Source of the DNA: Piper betle
Taxonomy: Eukaryota; Streptophyta; Magnoliopsida; Piperales; Piperaceae
Reading direction: 5' to 3'
NCBI GenBank assembly: GCA_033002965.1
Contig: JAURVB010003325.1
Coordinates: 1-64,000, forward strand
Length of the DNA stretch: 64,000 nucleotides
The translations under genes and the position numbers were made by a program. Below the pieces are notes generated by a model, which saw nothing but the letters and a program-made list of their open reading frames with translations, searched no databases and had not been told where the DNA came from. Shown piece after piece: positions 46,313-59,772 of the stretch (the first letter of the stretch is position 1; every line of letters begins with the position of its first letter).

Positions 46313-49300
46313 CTATAAATTTGACAAATCCTCCACAGGCACAGATTCTTTCCCATTGGGCACACCTTCGTCAATAGTTTCAACCTCTTTAGAAAGCTGT
46401 GAGTCTTCAACTGGCTGTTGCAGCTTCCAGTACATAATGCTAGCGGTCAACGTGAGTATCATCTTTTGGTTTACCTGTGAAAATAGGAAACGGACTGTTC
46501 ACGAGAAAGAAATAGCTTCGTCAAGCTCTCATTAGCGAGCTAAATTGACCTTCTCTGTAGGCTAAATTTGCCCAAGATCTCTAGTTCCTAGTCTAGTTTT
46601 TAGATCTTGAGAACTCAAATTAAAGAATTTCAACTTCCAACGAGTTATCAAACTTCACCAACTGCAAGGAAGTTTAAAATTAAATGTAGAATGAAGTTTA
46701 AAAATAAGCGCAAACACTAAAAAATTTAGAAAATTTTAGCAACAGCACAATTGGAAAACTAATATAAAAAAACCTCCATAATATCCTCAGGCAACAAAAA
46801 AATGGAGCAACCAAGCTTCCTCGCAACACTAATGATATAAGTGGCATTTAATCTTCTCTCCTCATCTGCATCATGAAAAAATTCCCACAATAGTACTAGA
46901 AGCTTAAGAATGAAAGGACATGCATTTAATATAATCAGGAGAAGGTATAAGATACGAATCATATTCAAAAGCTTCACAAGGAGTAGAGACTGTTACCATT
47001 TTCTCCCTTCGTAACAAGGTTCCAATTGACAACTCTTGGTTCACATGCACTAAGAAGTTCAAGAAAGAACAACCCATTTGATAAGCTCTTATCCTACAGT
47101 TAAAAACAAGGCTGTTAAAGATAAAAGTAAACAAGACCACAAAATGTCACAAACTTAAAGGACCAAGAAAAACAGTAGCACCTTGAAGCTTTCCATCTGA
47201 GAAGTTCGTCCTGAGCTTTTGACTGTAACATTTGCCCACTTAAGTATGTCAGGATCTGATATCTCTTTTCCATGTGAGAAGTTCCTCAGGTTTCTTAAAA
47301 GTTGAAGGATGTTAAACCTCATGAGCTGCCACAAGAAAGCTGAAAAAATCCACGTACTAGTTCAGAATATGCTGTCTCAGCATCATTTCCACCTTTACCC
47401 CAGCTAGCCTAACCGGCAGCAAGAGTTCATACCACCAATGGATGCTTTTACATTCAAGTCAACGAAATAAACCGCAGGTAAAGAGGCAAGTTCCTCCTAT
47501 CAGAAGCCCTTCCAGTCAGAACTCCTCAAAAAAAAAATTATTTGTAGCATCAATCGTCATGCTTATTCCTTTCTCAACTGTGACAATACACAAAGAGAAA
47601 AGGATTCATTAGAAATCCAAAGCAAATGATAAATTTGTACGAAAGATTCCAAGCACTTCCATCCACTAGAACCTAGAAGTTTACTACAGCAGATCCTTAG
47701 AGGCAAATTGCTAGAAAAAAATTCTAAAACAAATAAATGATGTCAATCTTGAAAGCAATTCTTGCTAATGGGGCAAGCAAATAAGCTAGGACTTGTTGAT
47801 AAAAAAAGAAGAAATACTTAGCTGCAGACTGAAATACGCAACAGGTATGGTCTTGCAACTAATAATTTTTATCTTAAAAGTAGAAGTTCGTTCTTTAATT
47901 TTGTATCCATAAACTAATATAATACCATCAAATAATCAAGGTCAGAATTGGTGAAGCATTTGATCAATGAGAAACTTGACATGCAGTCTGTTCTTGGCTG
48001 TCTGCATCTTAAACTGTTGCCTAAAAAACTGATACAACCACATTTAGGATTGGGATATAGAATAAGAGTTGAAAATTGAGATTGAAGAGGGAATACATCA
48101 GGTAAAGAGACAAGTAGGAAGAAAGAAGAGGACATCAAGGAAGGGAGACCGCAATTTCAAATGGGGATCTCCATACCCTTTATTCATCATTACCCCTCAT
48201 TTATACACAAGTTATGATACTATACAACCTAATCCAAGAGGCCACACAATAGACCGATTATTGGCTTCAGCTAACCAACAAAAGGACCCGCATTCCACCA
48301 CTTGGTTATTTACATCCATGCACACGATCTTTTACAATAGTAAGTAAACAACTACATCAGAATCCTGTCCAACACTTACACCTAATCTGTAATCAAGCTT
48401 ATATCTTGACTATAATTTCTTCAAGTTTGCTCAATAAGCAAATGCTGGATCATAAAAAGAAAGAAAGTATAAACAACTGTAAACTAACCAAGTATCAACT
48501 TTTTATTGCCTTGAACAATGTCATTCCCAGCCACATTAACTAGGGAGAACTTTAGCTGCTTTCCAATTCGAATAACTTGGTTGCAGTTTTCCACTTTTCT
48601 GAAAGGCATCTTAATTGGAGGTTTTGTGGCCTGCTTCCAGATAACCGATCCAGGAGATACTTTGTCAAGAACTTCCAGAAGAACCCATCTGCAGATATGG
48701 GAACAATAAAATTTCTTTTAAAACTGAAATGAATGAAATGTAAAAAAAGGATGAGAGTCACAAAATATACATACCCATTTCTAACATCTTCAAACATATT
48801 ATTAACATATGAAGCAATTCCCAAACTATTTATCCACAACCTAAATGATCTCTCCTCCCTAGACACTTGGACATCATCTGGCATCATTTCTGCAAAGGAT
48901 ACACTCTTGCCATCCATAGATAGTCCGTTCCTGTTCATAAAAGAATATCCTATCAAAACTATGGAGTGTGTTTCAGATGTCATCCCATAAAGCAAGTTAT
49001 CACACCAACATGACCCTATGCCATAAGAAAAAGGAAAGAAGTAAACGCAAAGAACTGAGTCATCCATTAACATCTCCTCATTATATTTTCTTCAGCAACA
49101 TGACTTGTACACTTATTACAGCTTAGGATCAGTACATGTACCTGGCCTAAGAAAAGAACATTGAACAAAATCACTTCTACAATTTCAAAGTGGTGTTTTG
49201 TGTGTACCATCATATGTGATTTGACTAAAATGTTTTCCACTCAGGAGTGGGAAGTTGAGAAAGAGACCTTTGATGGAATATTTGTGCTACAAATGCGAGA

Positions 49301-51621
49301 TTCAGATTAGGGGAGCCTTCAGAAATGTCTTTTGGTGTTAAGTATCTCTTGCAGCTCATTTTTTCTGCATGTTCAAGGACAAGATTTGCCCTCTCAGTTG
49401 GGTCCTTAGCATCCAAAGTAGCTGGGGTACAATGTTCTGGTGCAAGAACATTAAGTAGGTAGGCATATGCTTCACCATCCTGAAACAAAACAAACTCTCT
49501 AGACATGGAAGATAAAAAAGGGAACAGAGAAGTTACAAGCAACTTCTTGTAAGCAAAATAATCAAGATGTAATAAGCATATTAACAATGCTACTTACTTG
49601 CAGGTTGAGTGTACTATTTTTCATATCCCAGCAATGATGGAACATAAGCTTTACAATGAAACTAAAGCATTAGGTTCTTAGGCTAAAAAGACATCAGGTT
49701 ATCGTTGGCCAACTTTATGTGACTGCCAGTGAGAGCTCATATAATTTGCAGCTACGGGTGAGTAGAAAATAGAAAGTTTTATAACGACATATGGCAGCTC
49801 CTGTTGCTAGACATTTATAACATTAAGTTCAGTACTCAAACAATCAGAGGCTTCTTATTGCTCTCTGGTTCAGGCTTAAACAATTAATAAACAATGTCCT
49901 AGTTCTATGACGGTCAGACAACTTTCATCCAAACATTTTTAGTCAGTCATCTTAAACAAGCTACTCGGGGTTGTGCACATCCATATGCAACATATTAAAC
50001 TTGGATAAATACTGCTTATAAGGTGACAGTTTCGTTTCAGACTACATTACTTTACCTTCACATCAGAAGAAAAATTTGTCACAGGTTTCTTGTAACCAGC
50101 TTTTTGTAGATGAAAATTCATCCATCGTAACAGAAGCTTTTCAGGGGCCAGTGTCATGAGCTCTTCAACATCCTACAATGCAATAATAGTGATGAAAAGT
50201 CAAGAAAGAAATGTGACACACAATACCCATGTATATCAAATCAAAACCATAGGAATATAAAGGACTAAAAATATTCAAAGCTAAGAACCTTGCTGTCATC
50301 AACTAATTCCACTAGTTGAGGTGTCTTCTTCAAGTTTAGATCTGCTAACAGTTGTATCTGGTCAAAGATCAAATGTCATCACTATTATTATTATCACAAT
50401 GCATGTGTATGAAATTTGACAAGAGTAGTAAAAAATAGGCATAAAACTAGAGATAGACTACTTCTCACTTTTATTATTTGAGATATCAATCCAAGCAATA
50501 GATGGGGCTGCCAAAATAACGAAAAACATGTAAGTACTGCATTCATGTATATGAAAATCAAAGAATAAAGAAAAAACACCGCAACTACCACCTTACCCTG
50601 CCTTCAACCAAATCTTGAGTACCAATATTAACCACAGTGCAGCCTATTGCCTTAGCAGAGTTTAAACATAACGTATGATTTTCATTCCTCTCCCATGGAT
50701 TTATAACTCGTTTAGTATTGATAGCTCGTTCATCTATTGTCCCCGGGACGGCGACATTGATCAGTTTACTGCACAAAACATCTTGAGAAGTCAAACAACG
50801 TGGAAGTAATTAACGTCAGTAATTGTTGCATTAGCTGCAGTACTCACCAAAGAAGAACTCCATCCTTTGCCAATTCAAAAAGGTCATTAGTTGCAGGATC
50901 TAGTGGAAGATAATTCTTCAAGAAGGGGTCATCATCAAGATAACTATTAATATGGGCTACATAAGACGCCTTTTCAGATTCACTTATTGTGTGAAGTAGA
51001 GTGGTTGTGGTGGCCTTAAGAAATGCAGAAGAGTTCTTAGCATCCCCCGATTTGGCAGTTGCACGAGTTTGCAGATTCAGGTAGGCCTGTCAATTGGAAT
51101 CAATTTGCATGCTCGGATACAGTTTGAGGGGAAACAATGTTCAACAATACGCGTTGAGGTGGAGGGGAAGAAAACAAGAATGGTGACCTGTGAGGTAATA
51201 ACAAACCTTAAGAAATGATTCGAAGTCAATCTCATCGGATGGATTATAATATGATTCGCCCAACATGTTATTGATTTCATCCTCGGTATATTTATCACGG
51301 AAAGCCTTCAAATTCGCCATGAGGGAGGGCAAATCTCCGACAGTGACATGGTTGCCGGATTGACTCCGCTTAGATATAAACTGCAAGATTAGACATAACA
51401 AAAAAAGGCATAAGAATCCAAATTCCTACCATATGCGAACAACCGACCGGATCTATATCTATGCACAAGCAAGGGAATATATAGACGCGAAAAAATGGAA
51501 GTAGCTAGCGCGCCGGGTGAATGAGAAGGCTTACACTGGATTTCAAGCTACGGAGTTCCACCTGGGTGAATTGGCTCTGAAGCCATGGATCAGAGACAAG
51601 GACGCCCACGAAGCCAGACAT
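46313..51621 (-). CDS. FIM: Fimbrin (plastin-type actin-bundling protein), 14 exons, 657 aa
   Basis: Cross-links actin filaments into bundles in the cytoplasm. Exons (minus): 51621-51535, 51380-51207, 51086-50848, 50768-50597, 50507-50469, 50357-50289, 50172-50056, 49479-49268, 48930-48775, 48688-48489, 47339-47182, 47093-46997, 46865-46774, 46474-46313. Phases close to one 657-codon frame. Starts [20 protein letters not shown], as in plant fimbrins. A non-canonical EF-hand-like N-terminus (1-65) is followed by four calponin-homology domains: CH1 about 125-240 ([31 protein letters not shown]), CH2 about 265-375 ([10 protein letters not shown]), CH3 about 393-500 ([11 protein letters not shown]) and CH4 about 515-620. 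The 39-bp exon [13 protein letters not shown] is easy to miss but conserved in the family. Length fits plant fimbrins (about 650-715). The tail after CH4 is short. Confidence 0.94.
47340..48488 (-). other. Large fimbrin intron 10
   Basis: 1.15 kb between the exons ending at 48489 and starting at 47339. It holds AT-rich sequence and no recognisable element. Frames such as 48069-48347 have no domain. Confidence 0.5.
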
Positions 51622-52700
51622 AGCTGCTGACGACCACAAATATAGAAGAAAAAGAAAAAGCAATAGAAAGGACGGGGGGATTCAGGGGAAACCAGCCGGG
51701 AGAGGAGACGGGGAACAAATCATGGATGATCAATAATTAGGAATTGAGGCGACAACATTCAGATGGAATTGCAGCAACAGATCCGCCGACGATGAAAAGT
51801 TGGCGGCCGCTCTGCGGGCATGTATCACAACGTGTTCATCACATCACAATATATGACAACATACATTTATGAAATGAAATAATACCATTGCATATGGCTG
51901 GCAAATCATGGGACCAAACACTCAAAATTAAACATGCAAATATTATTAGGATCGGAGGCCAATATAATTTATAACACGTCATCTCACGCACGTAATAATA
52001 AGAAAAAAATAATAATAATAATAATAATAAAACTAAAAATAATAATAATAACATTAATACGATTTTAAAAGACCAATGTCTGAACTCCGAATCTTAACAC
52101 CAAATAACAGCTCCTCCACCGTAAAATTAAAATTGAGATTGCTGGTGATAATTGGGGGCGGGGGTAGGAGGAAATGCACGAAACAAGTGTATAATAAAGA
52201 AATAAAGAAATAAATAAACGAATAATAATGGATTGGTACAAGGTAATTACCCACAAAACGCTGAATATGATTTGGACAAACAACAATAACATAAACAAAG
52301 AAGAGGAGCGGTTCTAACAAAAACGATAGATATGATATGATATGATATAGATGGATAGGTAGATATAGATACAGGTGGGAGAAAGAAGAGGATGGAGTGG
52401 AGAAGACGGAGGTTGGGAGAAGGCAAGAAGGAAGGAATATAGATATAGATGGATTGAATCGAATGAACTGGGGGGCAGGGTTGGGAGAGGATGGCTTGGC
52501 GGTTATTTCCCGCAGTGAGCCGCCGGCCGCCGGCGTTGTCTGGGTGCTGAGTGGACGGCTAAGTTTGGCCCACTTGCCCCTCTTTCCTCATCCACGTTCT
52601 CATTTATCTCTTTATTTCTCCCCCTCTTTTTTTTTTCTTTATCTCTCCATCTCTCATATTTTCATATTTTGTTTTTAAATTAATTAAAAAGAGATGCATG
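51622..52700 (-). promoter_or_regulatory. Fimbrin upstream region
   Basis: Probably the promoter and 5' UTR of fimbrin. It contains (AAT)n/(TTA)n near 52010-52050, a purine-rich stretch (52380-52480) and a CpG-rich patch (52505-52530, gccgccggccgccggcg). No start site can be fixed by eye. Confidence 0.4.
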
Positions 52701-53988
52701 GCAAAGCGAAAATACATGCATGGGTCCATTCTTTTTGTGGTAGAAAAACTCATGAGCAAATGAAACTGTGTGTTGCTGCATGCGAAGATGAATTTTGTCT
52801 TCTGGAAATACAATTTTCGAGCCTAAGAATATTAAGTGGCTTTACAAAACAGAAAATAAGTAATGCCCGTGAACGTAATGACTTTGTTAGAATGATGGCT
52901 TGTCATTTGTCAGGTTTTTCAGATCTTAACACCAACTACATGATAATAATGTAAACCGCTCTTTATAAATTTTGCTTATCTTAAAAAACACGCCCACACC
53001 CACGCACCCCTTCTAAATTTAACAAAACTATTTTATTCTAAATTATTTTGAAGATTATTTATGCATATTTGATGAATAGTCATGGCAAACCAATTAAAAA
53101 TTTTATTATTAAATATGAATAAAATTCGTAACTAGGTGGGTTATTTTCAAGTCATATATTCTAAAAATATAAATGAAAATTCTTAGCAGAGTTATGAGTT
53201 TACGATTGTTTAAATTTTCTAAAAATGATAAAATTTTAAAATATTGTTAGAACTAAAATTATAATAAAGAAGCATAAAATTTGAATTTTATGAAATATAA
53301 TATTATTTTTTGTGTAAGATAATTACAAAGTTGAGGAGAATAAGAGAATAAATATAATACCCTGAATCTGGCTTGCTCGAGAACTGACTGGAATGTTGTG
53401 GGTCCCGAGTAAATCTACTATCGGTGTCTCAACATAAAAGATATTAATCGCTATGTATGGATGAATGCATAAAAACCCTAACATGCTACTATATAGATGG
53501 CATAACAATTAATTTTAATACCAAAATAATTACGATAAAATTAATATTAATTATTAAAATAGAACAGACAGATCTCCTCTAAAAATAAAATTATGGGTCA
53601 TCTGGTCAAATTAACATGTACAAATATATAAAACCATCCACATCCATTACACCATATTTTTCACATAAATATTTAATTTAGTCACATCAAAAGATTTTAC
53701 GTTTTTGGGTCTCGATGCACTTGTTCATTTTATTCAAATTTCTATTTTTTTCATTCAGTCTACACGCTAATATATATTTTAAATCATATTACCACTATCC
53801 ATTTCTATTCACCAAAATTTTTATCATGTCATCTTTTATATCATGCAAGTATTTCATTTTCATAATAAAACATAACAAACAACCAAAACAGATAAAACAA
53901 CCATTAGTCGGCGAGCTTGTGTGCGCGCAAGGTAGATCACTATCTCCGTTTAAGTTGGCATATTCAGTATTTAATACCTATATGTATA

Positions 53989-54036
<48 letters not shown>
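52701..54036. other. AT-rich intergenic DNA ending in (TG)n(TA)n
   Basis: No gene supported. An 86-codon frame at 52694-52954 has no recognisable domain. 53980-54036 is a tgtgtg then (ta)n microsatellite that forms the edge of the E5 relic. Confidence 0.5.
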
Positions 54037-54038
<2 letters not shown>

Positions 54039-54120
54039 GTCAGTAATGAGTGTTACTGGTCCAAAAATATAACTATATAATAAACAGGAGAGCCATTGCG
54101 CTGCAGATACAGTAACATCC

Positions 54121-56594
54121 CGAACTGTAAAACCTGTGATTTGAGTCAAAGTTTTATAGTCTGAACCAATCGGTTCGACCGTTATTTTCAATCGGGTCAA
54201 TTTTACAACACGCGTACCGAGCCGAGGCTGGTTTTGTGTTATGAATCATGAGAGTCATGTGTGGCTAAGTATATAATGATAACGCCAGTAAGACAACAAC
54301 AAAATGATTTATCAGATTATATGAAAGTATGCCAAATTTTTCTTTATTCATTTTAATTAAATCGTAGAATTATTTTTAGGTTGAATATCGTATTAGGACA
54401 TGTTACGGGTAGTTTAAGTGGGCTATTAGTTATAGAGCATGTCATTGATATGTATTATATTTTATGAGATTTTTTTTATTACAAGTTAGTATTATTTTGA
54501 TTCGAGTCAGAGTCGAGTCAAGTTTTAATTACGAGATAACTATTCGTTTTACTCAGTTGATTATTCGTTTTTCTCACTTGACCATTCGTTTTTCTCACCT
54601 GACTGTTTGTTATTCTCACCTGACCGTTTGTTTTTCTCACCTGACCTTTCGTTTTTCTAGCCTTGACATCTATATATTTCACACTTCTATCATTTAGCCA
54701 CTATCATCCTTCTCACCCAATTTCTTCTTCTTTTTTTCCTTCCCTCTTTCTCACAATTCTCACTCGAGCCGACCACAACCTTGTCGCTGTCATCGTATGA
54801 CTAATGATTAGGTATTGAATTTTATCTAATTTAATTATTTAAAATGTATATTTATTAGTACAACATGCTAAGAATGATTAATTGTTGTGATAAATGTCTA
54901 ATTGTGAATGAAGTGATGATTTGCATGATTTGATTGATAGTTAGTGATCTAATTAAGTAAATTAAATTTGAGCATGCTAATTGACTGCAACGTAACTTAG
55001 AAAAATGTAATAAAATTAGGATGAATAAGATATTTTTACATTGATGATTGTTTGACTGTTATTAGATGACGATTGCATTATATGTGTAATATTCATGATG
55101 AGTTTAATGCATCATTCAGTTAATGGGCATTAGATTTTAGATTTGATGTGTAGGTACGGAGTAAGAGCTCACTGCGTAAGCATAAGGATACGATTGGAGC
55201 TTTTACCTGATCCGTTAGAACTCACTTTTAGTTTTATCTCTACACTCTACCGTGTGTTGTTTTTACAAGTAAGCAGATGTGCCGAGTGGTAGATTTATTG
55301 TATCCCACTCCACGCGGGCCATTTAGTTGCATGTTATTTTTGGATTAATAACCCTCTTAGTATGTTTTTGAAAATAATATCCACCACAAGTTGCCCTCGG
55401 GCTTATTATATAAATCCCTTCCCATGCCTATATATAGTTTTATCGAGTTTCAGTGAGACGAAAGAGGGAAATTCGATGACCATGCTACACGAGCAGGCAC
55501 GTGCCAATCAAAGCGGGCTTAGGCTCTAAATTAGTGACCGGGTTATTTTAATCCCTAGAGATCCTGATAACTCCTGTTTTGAGTTTCTCACACCTGGAGA
55601 AACGTAAAGGTTTACGGGTATTATTTAGTACAGTGCATGTCTAAACTTGTGGTTTAAAGGGTATTAAAGGTGACTGCTTGAGAGTATTCGGTCTTCGTGG
55701 TCAAGGTCAGGAGAATTATGGAGGTAAGAAGATGGCTTAAGATATATTAATAGTCACAAGCAAATAAAATGAGTAAATCAGCAACAACAGAATAGAGTCA
55801 GTTCAGGATGCTACCGGGTTTGCAGCCCAGTAGCTCCTCAGTAGGTACCTTTCAGAGAGTTCATAAGAAGTATATAAATGTTTTCTTTCATATGAGAGTT
55901 TGTTTTCATAGTCAGTTTAATATTAGTTATTTTCTGGGCCGGTAATATTCGTTACTGACGGTTTTCTATAATATATGTAGGTGATGATCATGAGTAGGAT
56001 GAGCCAGCTAGGACGAAAGAGTAGTGAGGTCTCTTACACACATGTCAAATGATCGAATATTGTGTTATGTTGTCATTATAATGGGAATGATGTGATGTAA
56101 TAATTGAATTCATGTGTTTTAATAAATATATTTAAATATTAAAAAGTACAAGAAGTAACCCAGAATTTAAAATAAAAAATAATTAGAATGCACAGATGGG
56201 TCGAGACTCAACATTCAGAATGAATTATATAACAGATGATAATTTTGAATGAATATTAATGCGTGATATATTTATATATATTTATACATGTTGATTTGAT
56301 AGGGTGGCCCTTAATTACACTTTTAAGGGAAACTCAGTCTGTCTTATTTTGTGAATTTTTATCGATTTTTCATCATAGTTATTTTGGTATGCAAATTGGT
56401 TGTCATGCCATCTATGTAGTAGCATGTTAGGTTTATTTTTGTGCCTTCATTCATGCATGAAGATAGACATCTTCCATCTCGAGATGCCGAGAGTATATCC
56501 TTAGAGTTGGGTTCGGGTTAGCTGACCTAACCGGGACCAGTGACATTCCAATTTGGTTCCCGAGTGTGAATCAGATTTGGGGTGTTATACGAAC
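54121..56594 (+). mobile_element. E4: diverged solo LTR of the E2/E3 family inserted in E5
   Basis: LTR 54126-56589, TGTAAAACCTG to GGGGTGTTATA, flanked by exact cgaac duplications (54121-54125, 56590-56594). Collinear with the E3 LTR (ggttcgaccgtt near the start, gtacggagtaagagctcact, tataaatccc, gggccggtaatattcgttac), but clearly older. In place of the GC-rich block it carries a 21-bp minisatellite. Confidence 0.9.
54540..54660 (+). repeat. 21-bp minisatellite in E4
   Basis: About six units of the form ttcgtttttctcacctgacc(a/g); translated in one frame they repeat IRFSHLT-like heptapeptides. Not a gene. Confidence 0.85.
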
Positions 56595-58683
56595 TGACTG
56601 GTCTGATGCCTCTCTCATCATTTTCTCATTTTCTTGGTCTCTTGGGACTATCAGTATATCCTAAGCTCTCTCTTTACCTTTATAATTCTCCTAGCCTTGA
56701 GCACGACACTCAAATACTCTCTTGCAATCACCTTTAATACCCTTTGAACCACAAGCCCGGTGTGCGCTATACTAAACAGTGCTCGTAAACCTCTGCGTTT
56801 CTCCGGGAATGTGAGTTGTCAGGATAGCTCGGGAATGGAACAACCCGCTCATTAATCCAAAGCCCGCTTTGACTGGCACGTGCATCCGTTCATGATACGT
56901 GAGTCAATTTTTCTCATCTCTCACTGAAAGATGATAAAATTATATATAAGTCTGAGAAGGGATTTATATAATATGTCTGAAAGCAAATTGCGGTAGACCT
57001 TATTTTCGAAATCAAACTCGGACCTCATCTTCAAGGGTTATTAATTCAAAAAATTAATTGATTAAATAGCCTTGGTGGGATCTGGTAAAACGCCATTTAA
57101 CTTGTCCCGCAAGTGATAAAATAAACATATAATAGAATAGAACGTAAGATAGGGAACAAGTTACAAACAGACCTGGTAGAAGTATCGCACCTAAGCGGCG
57201 AGCTTCTACTCTATACCTACACATCAAATCTAGAAGTTAACGCCCGCTAACTGAATGATGCATCAAACTCATCATGAACATCACGTTCACAATAAAATCA
57301 TCATCCATCAAACAATCAACAATCCTCATCATAATAAAAATATCCCTAGCTCATGCTCAGCCTTAAGTAATAAAATCGAAGTTAATTATACCTCATGTCA
57401 TTAACAATTGATGACAACTAGGGTTTTTTGGATTGGGTTCAACTAGATGAGTTCAGCAGAAGATCCGACGAATTCCAGCGAATTTGGTTTTCTAGCACTT
57501 TTCAGCAGTTTTTAGCGGCTTCTCGGCGATTTGTTGACAACTTTTATGGCAAGGCAATCGAGGCTATAGGTCGGCACGGACTCGGTGAGCTTGACCCAAC
57601 TGTGGTGGTGGTGAGGATGGCGATGGTGGCGATGAATGCCGGAGGCGGCGAGAGTCGGTTGGATTGTCTGATCAGGCCTCGGCGACAACATTGGGTATGG
57701 GGGAAATGGTCATGGATCGAAGGAGAAGGCATTGGTGGCATGGTGGCGACAGAGTGGTGTGGACGTCGACAGAATTGCGTCATGGAGTGTGGCACAGTTG
57801 CGCGGCAATTTGACCTCGTGGAGGTAAGGCGGCGACTAGAGATGCTCAGAGTGGCACAGTGACGACGCGACGTGGCTCGGCAGAGTTGATCGGCGGCGAT
57901 GCAATAGTCGGAGGCGACGTCGTCAATGTGAATCGAGGCATCAACAGCGGTGATAGGATTTGGGGGGGGAGAGAAAGCGTCAAGGTGCTGGGTGGCAATT
58001 TTGTCAATAAAACTTGACTTAGCCAAAAAATAATAACTAACTATTAATAAATCCTAACAAAATCCAAATTAATAGGGGAAAATTCTATAAAATATAATAC
58101 ACATCATAATATCACAATGACATATTCTATAACTAACATCCTACGCAAATTGCCCTATAATACGTCCTAATATATTATTCAGCCTAAATATAATTTTACA
58201 GTCTAATGTTAAAATAAATAAATAAAATGTAGGCATACTCTTATATATTCTCATAATTCATTCTGTTATTATCTTACTGACATTGTCTTCATATTTGGAT
58301 ACACAAGACTTTCGTATGATCGGCCTCGACTTGGTACACATCTTTTGAAATTAACTTGATTAAAAGTAATAATTAAACTAACATGTTTTAACTATAAAAC
58401 CGGAACTCGAATCATAAATTTTATAATAAATATATCAAATATCTAAAATGCGATACCTAATCTTTATTCATACGACCTAGAATTGCTGTAAAAAAAGAGC
58501 TGCATTATGATTTAAAAAACTGATCCCTTAGGTTTTAAGAAAACCTTTTGGATGCACTTGATTTAAAAAACTAGGTAGAAAATATAAGAATCTTTGAGAT
58601 TTTGTACTTTGTGGGTATATATACCTTACATCAACAAAGACATGTATGAAATATGAGAAAAATATGACACAAAAGTTGGGTGG

Positions 58684-59334
58684 AAGTAGGGTTGCTAATT
58701 GAGCGAGCCAGCTCGTGAGCATTTAGCGTTCGGCTCGGCTTGACTCGACTCGAAACTCGACATTTAAATGCTCGACTCGAACTCCAATCTTACGAGCCGA
58801 GCTTGAGCAAGGTCGTGTTCGACTCGACTCGACTCGGTTATAACTCGAAATCGACTCGAACTCGACTCGTAGCTCGATTCGAACTCGACTCGATAAAATA
58901 ATAGAATAATATAGTCTTTATATTATATTATATTATATTATATTATATTATATTATATTATATTATATTATATATATATATATGTAATATAATAATAAAG
59001 AAGCAAGATAGTTGAGATGGTAAGTATTCACCTTGATGACTTCAAGGTTGTGAGTTCAAATCACATTGGCCTCATTTTTTTTCTAAGTGAAGTACTTTTG
59101 ACTTTTAATCGAGCTGGTTTCGAGCTAACGAACGAGCTCATAAAAATTAAGCAGTTTAAGTATATTCGAGCTCGAGTCGAGCTCGAACACATAAAAAATA
59201 TTCGAGCCGAACTCGAGCATGTATGTCCAAAACTCGTTCGATCTCGAGTCGAGTTCGAACGAGTTTCGAACTATTCGAGCCGAGCTCGAACACATGTCGA
59301 GCTCGGCTCGCTCGCTCAATTAGCACCCTTACTT
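58684..59334. mobile_element. Foldback (MITE-like) element with AGCTCGA-rich arms
   Basis: Termini aagtagggttgctaattgag and its inverted form ctcaattagcacccttactt. Both arms are rich in short CGAGCTCGAA/CTCGACTCGA words that can pair. The centre has a (TATTA)n microsatellite (58919-58970) and, at about 59008-59065, sequences resembling tRNA A and B boxes. No coding capacity. A related terminus occurs at 17860-17886. Confidence 0.7.
59008..59065 (+). promoter_or_regulatory. tRNA-like A and B boxes (possible pol III promoter)
   Basis: tagttgagatgg fits the A-box pattern TRGYNNARNGG, and gagttcaaatcac ~40 bp later fits the B-box GGTTCRANNCC with one or two changes. The spacing is tRNA-like. This suggests a SINE head inside the foldback element. 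Confidence 0.4.
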
Positions 59335-59772
59335 AGAAGACTTTGACAAATTTTTATATTAGCCCGTAATAAAATCTATAGTTGAAAAAAAATCCTATAT
59401 TTTGTAGGGTTTCTAGCTAATTTCTTTAAATTTATGAAAAAGATCCTAAAATTTTTTTCAGGGACGTGTACGTAAAAGAAAGAAACAATATCTAACCAAC
59501 AAATCCGTACTTTGAGGTTTAGCTGTAAATTGAGCTGACACGGGAAGGAGGTCCAACTGTCCTCTAGTATGCAATAACTGCGATGAATAAAATTGTCACA
59601 CGTCTATCACCCATCCGGACTTTTCGATTTGTGCGCCAAATTGATACTTCCGAAGCAGAATGGAGATGACCCAACCCCGCTTTTATAAGATGGAGAGAGG
59701 GAGAGGGAGAGGGAGGAGAGGGAGAGGGGTTGAGAATCTGAGATAGGAGCAGCCGAGCAGGGCAATATAATA
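59335..59772 (+). promoter_or_regulatory. Upstream region of the cysteine-rich gene
   Basis: AT-rich, with ttttataag (about 59680) as a TATA candidate ~90 bp before the ATG, followed by a (GA)n-rich leader (59690-59740). Confidence 0.45.

Larger units (their letters stand above)
54037..58435 (-). mobile_element. E5: old LTR of the E2/E3 family, minus strand, split by E4
   Basis: Two parts, 54037-54125 and 56590-58435, join after removing E4. In minus orientation they follow the family LTR: 'gtcagtaatgagtgttac' and 'aacaggagagcc' before E4, then 'cttgagcacgacactcaaat', 'ctttgaaccacaag', 'ggtagaag..gcgagcttctac', an ATG-rich divergent GC block (57428-57960), and a terminus near 58432 corresponding to TGTAAAACC. 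The left end is truncated at a TA microsatellite. Confidence 0.78.

Noticed and set aside
52694..52954. 86-codon frame upstream of fimbrin
   Set aside because: No recognisable domain, AT-rich setting, no promoter evidence.
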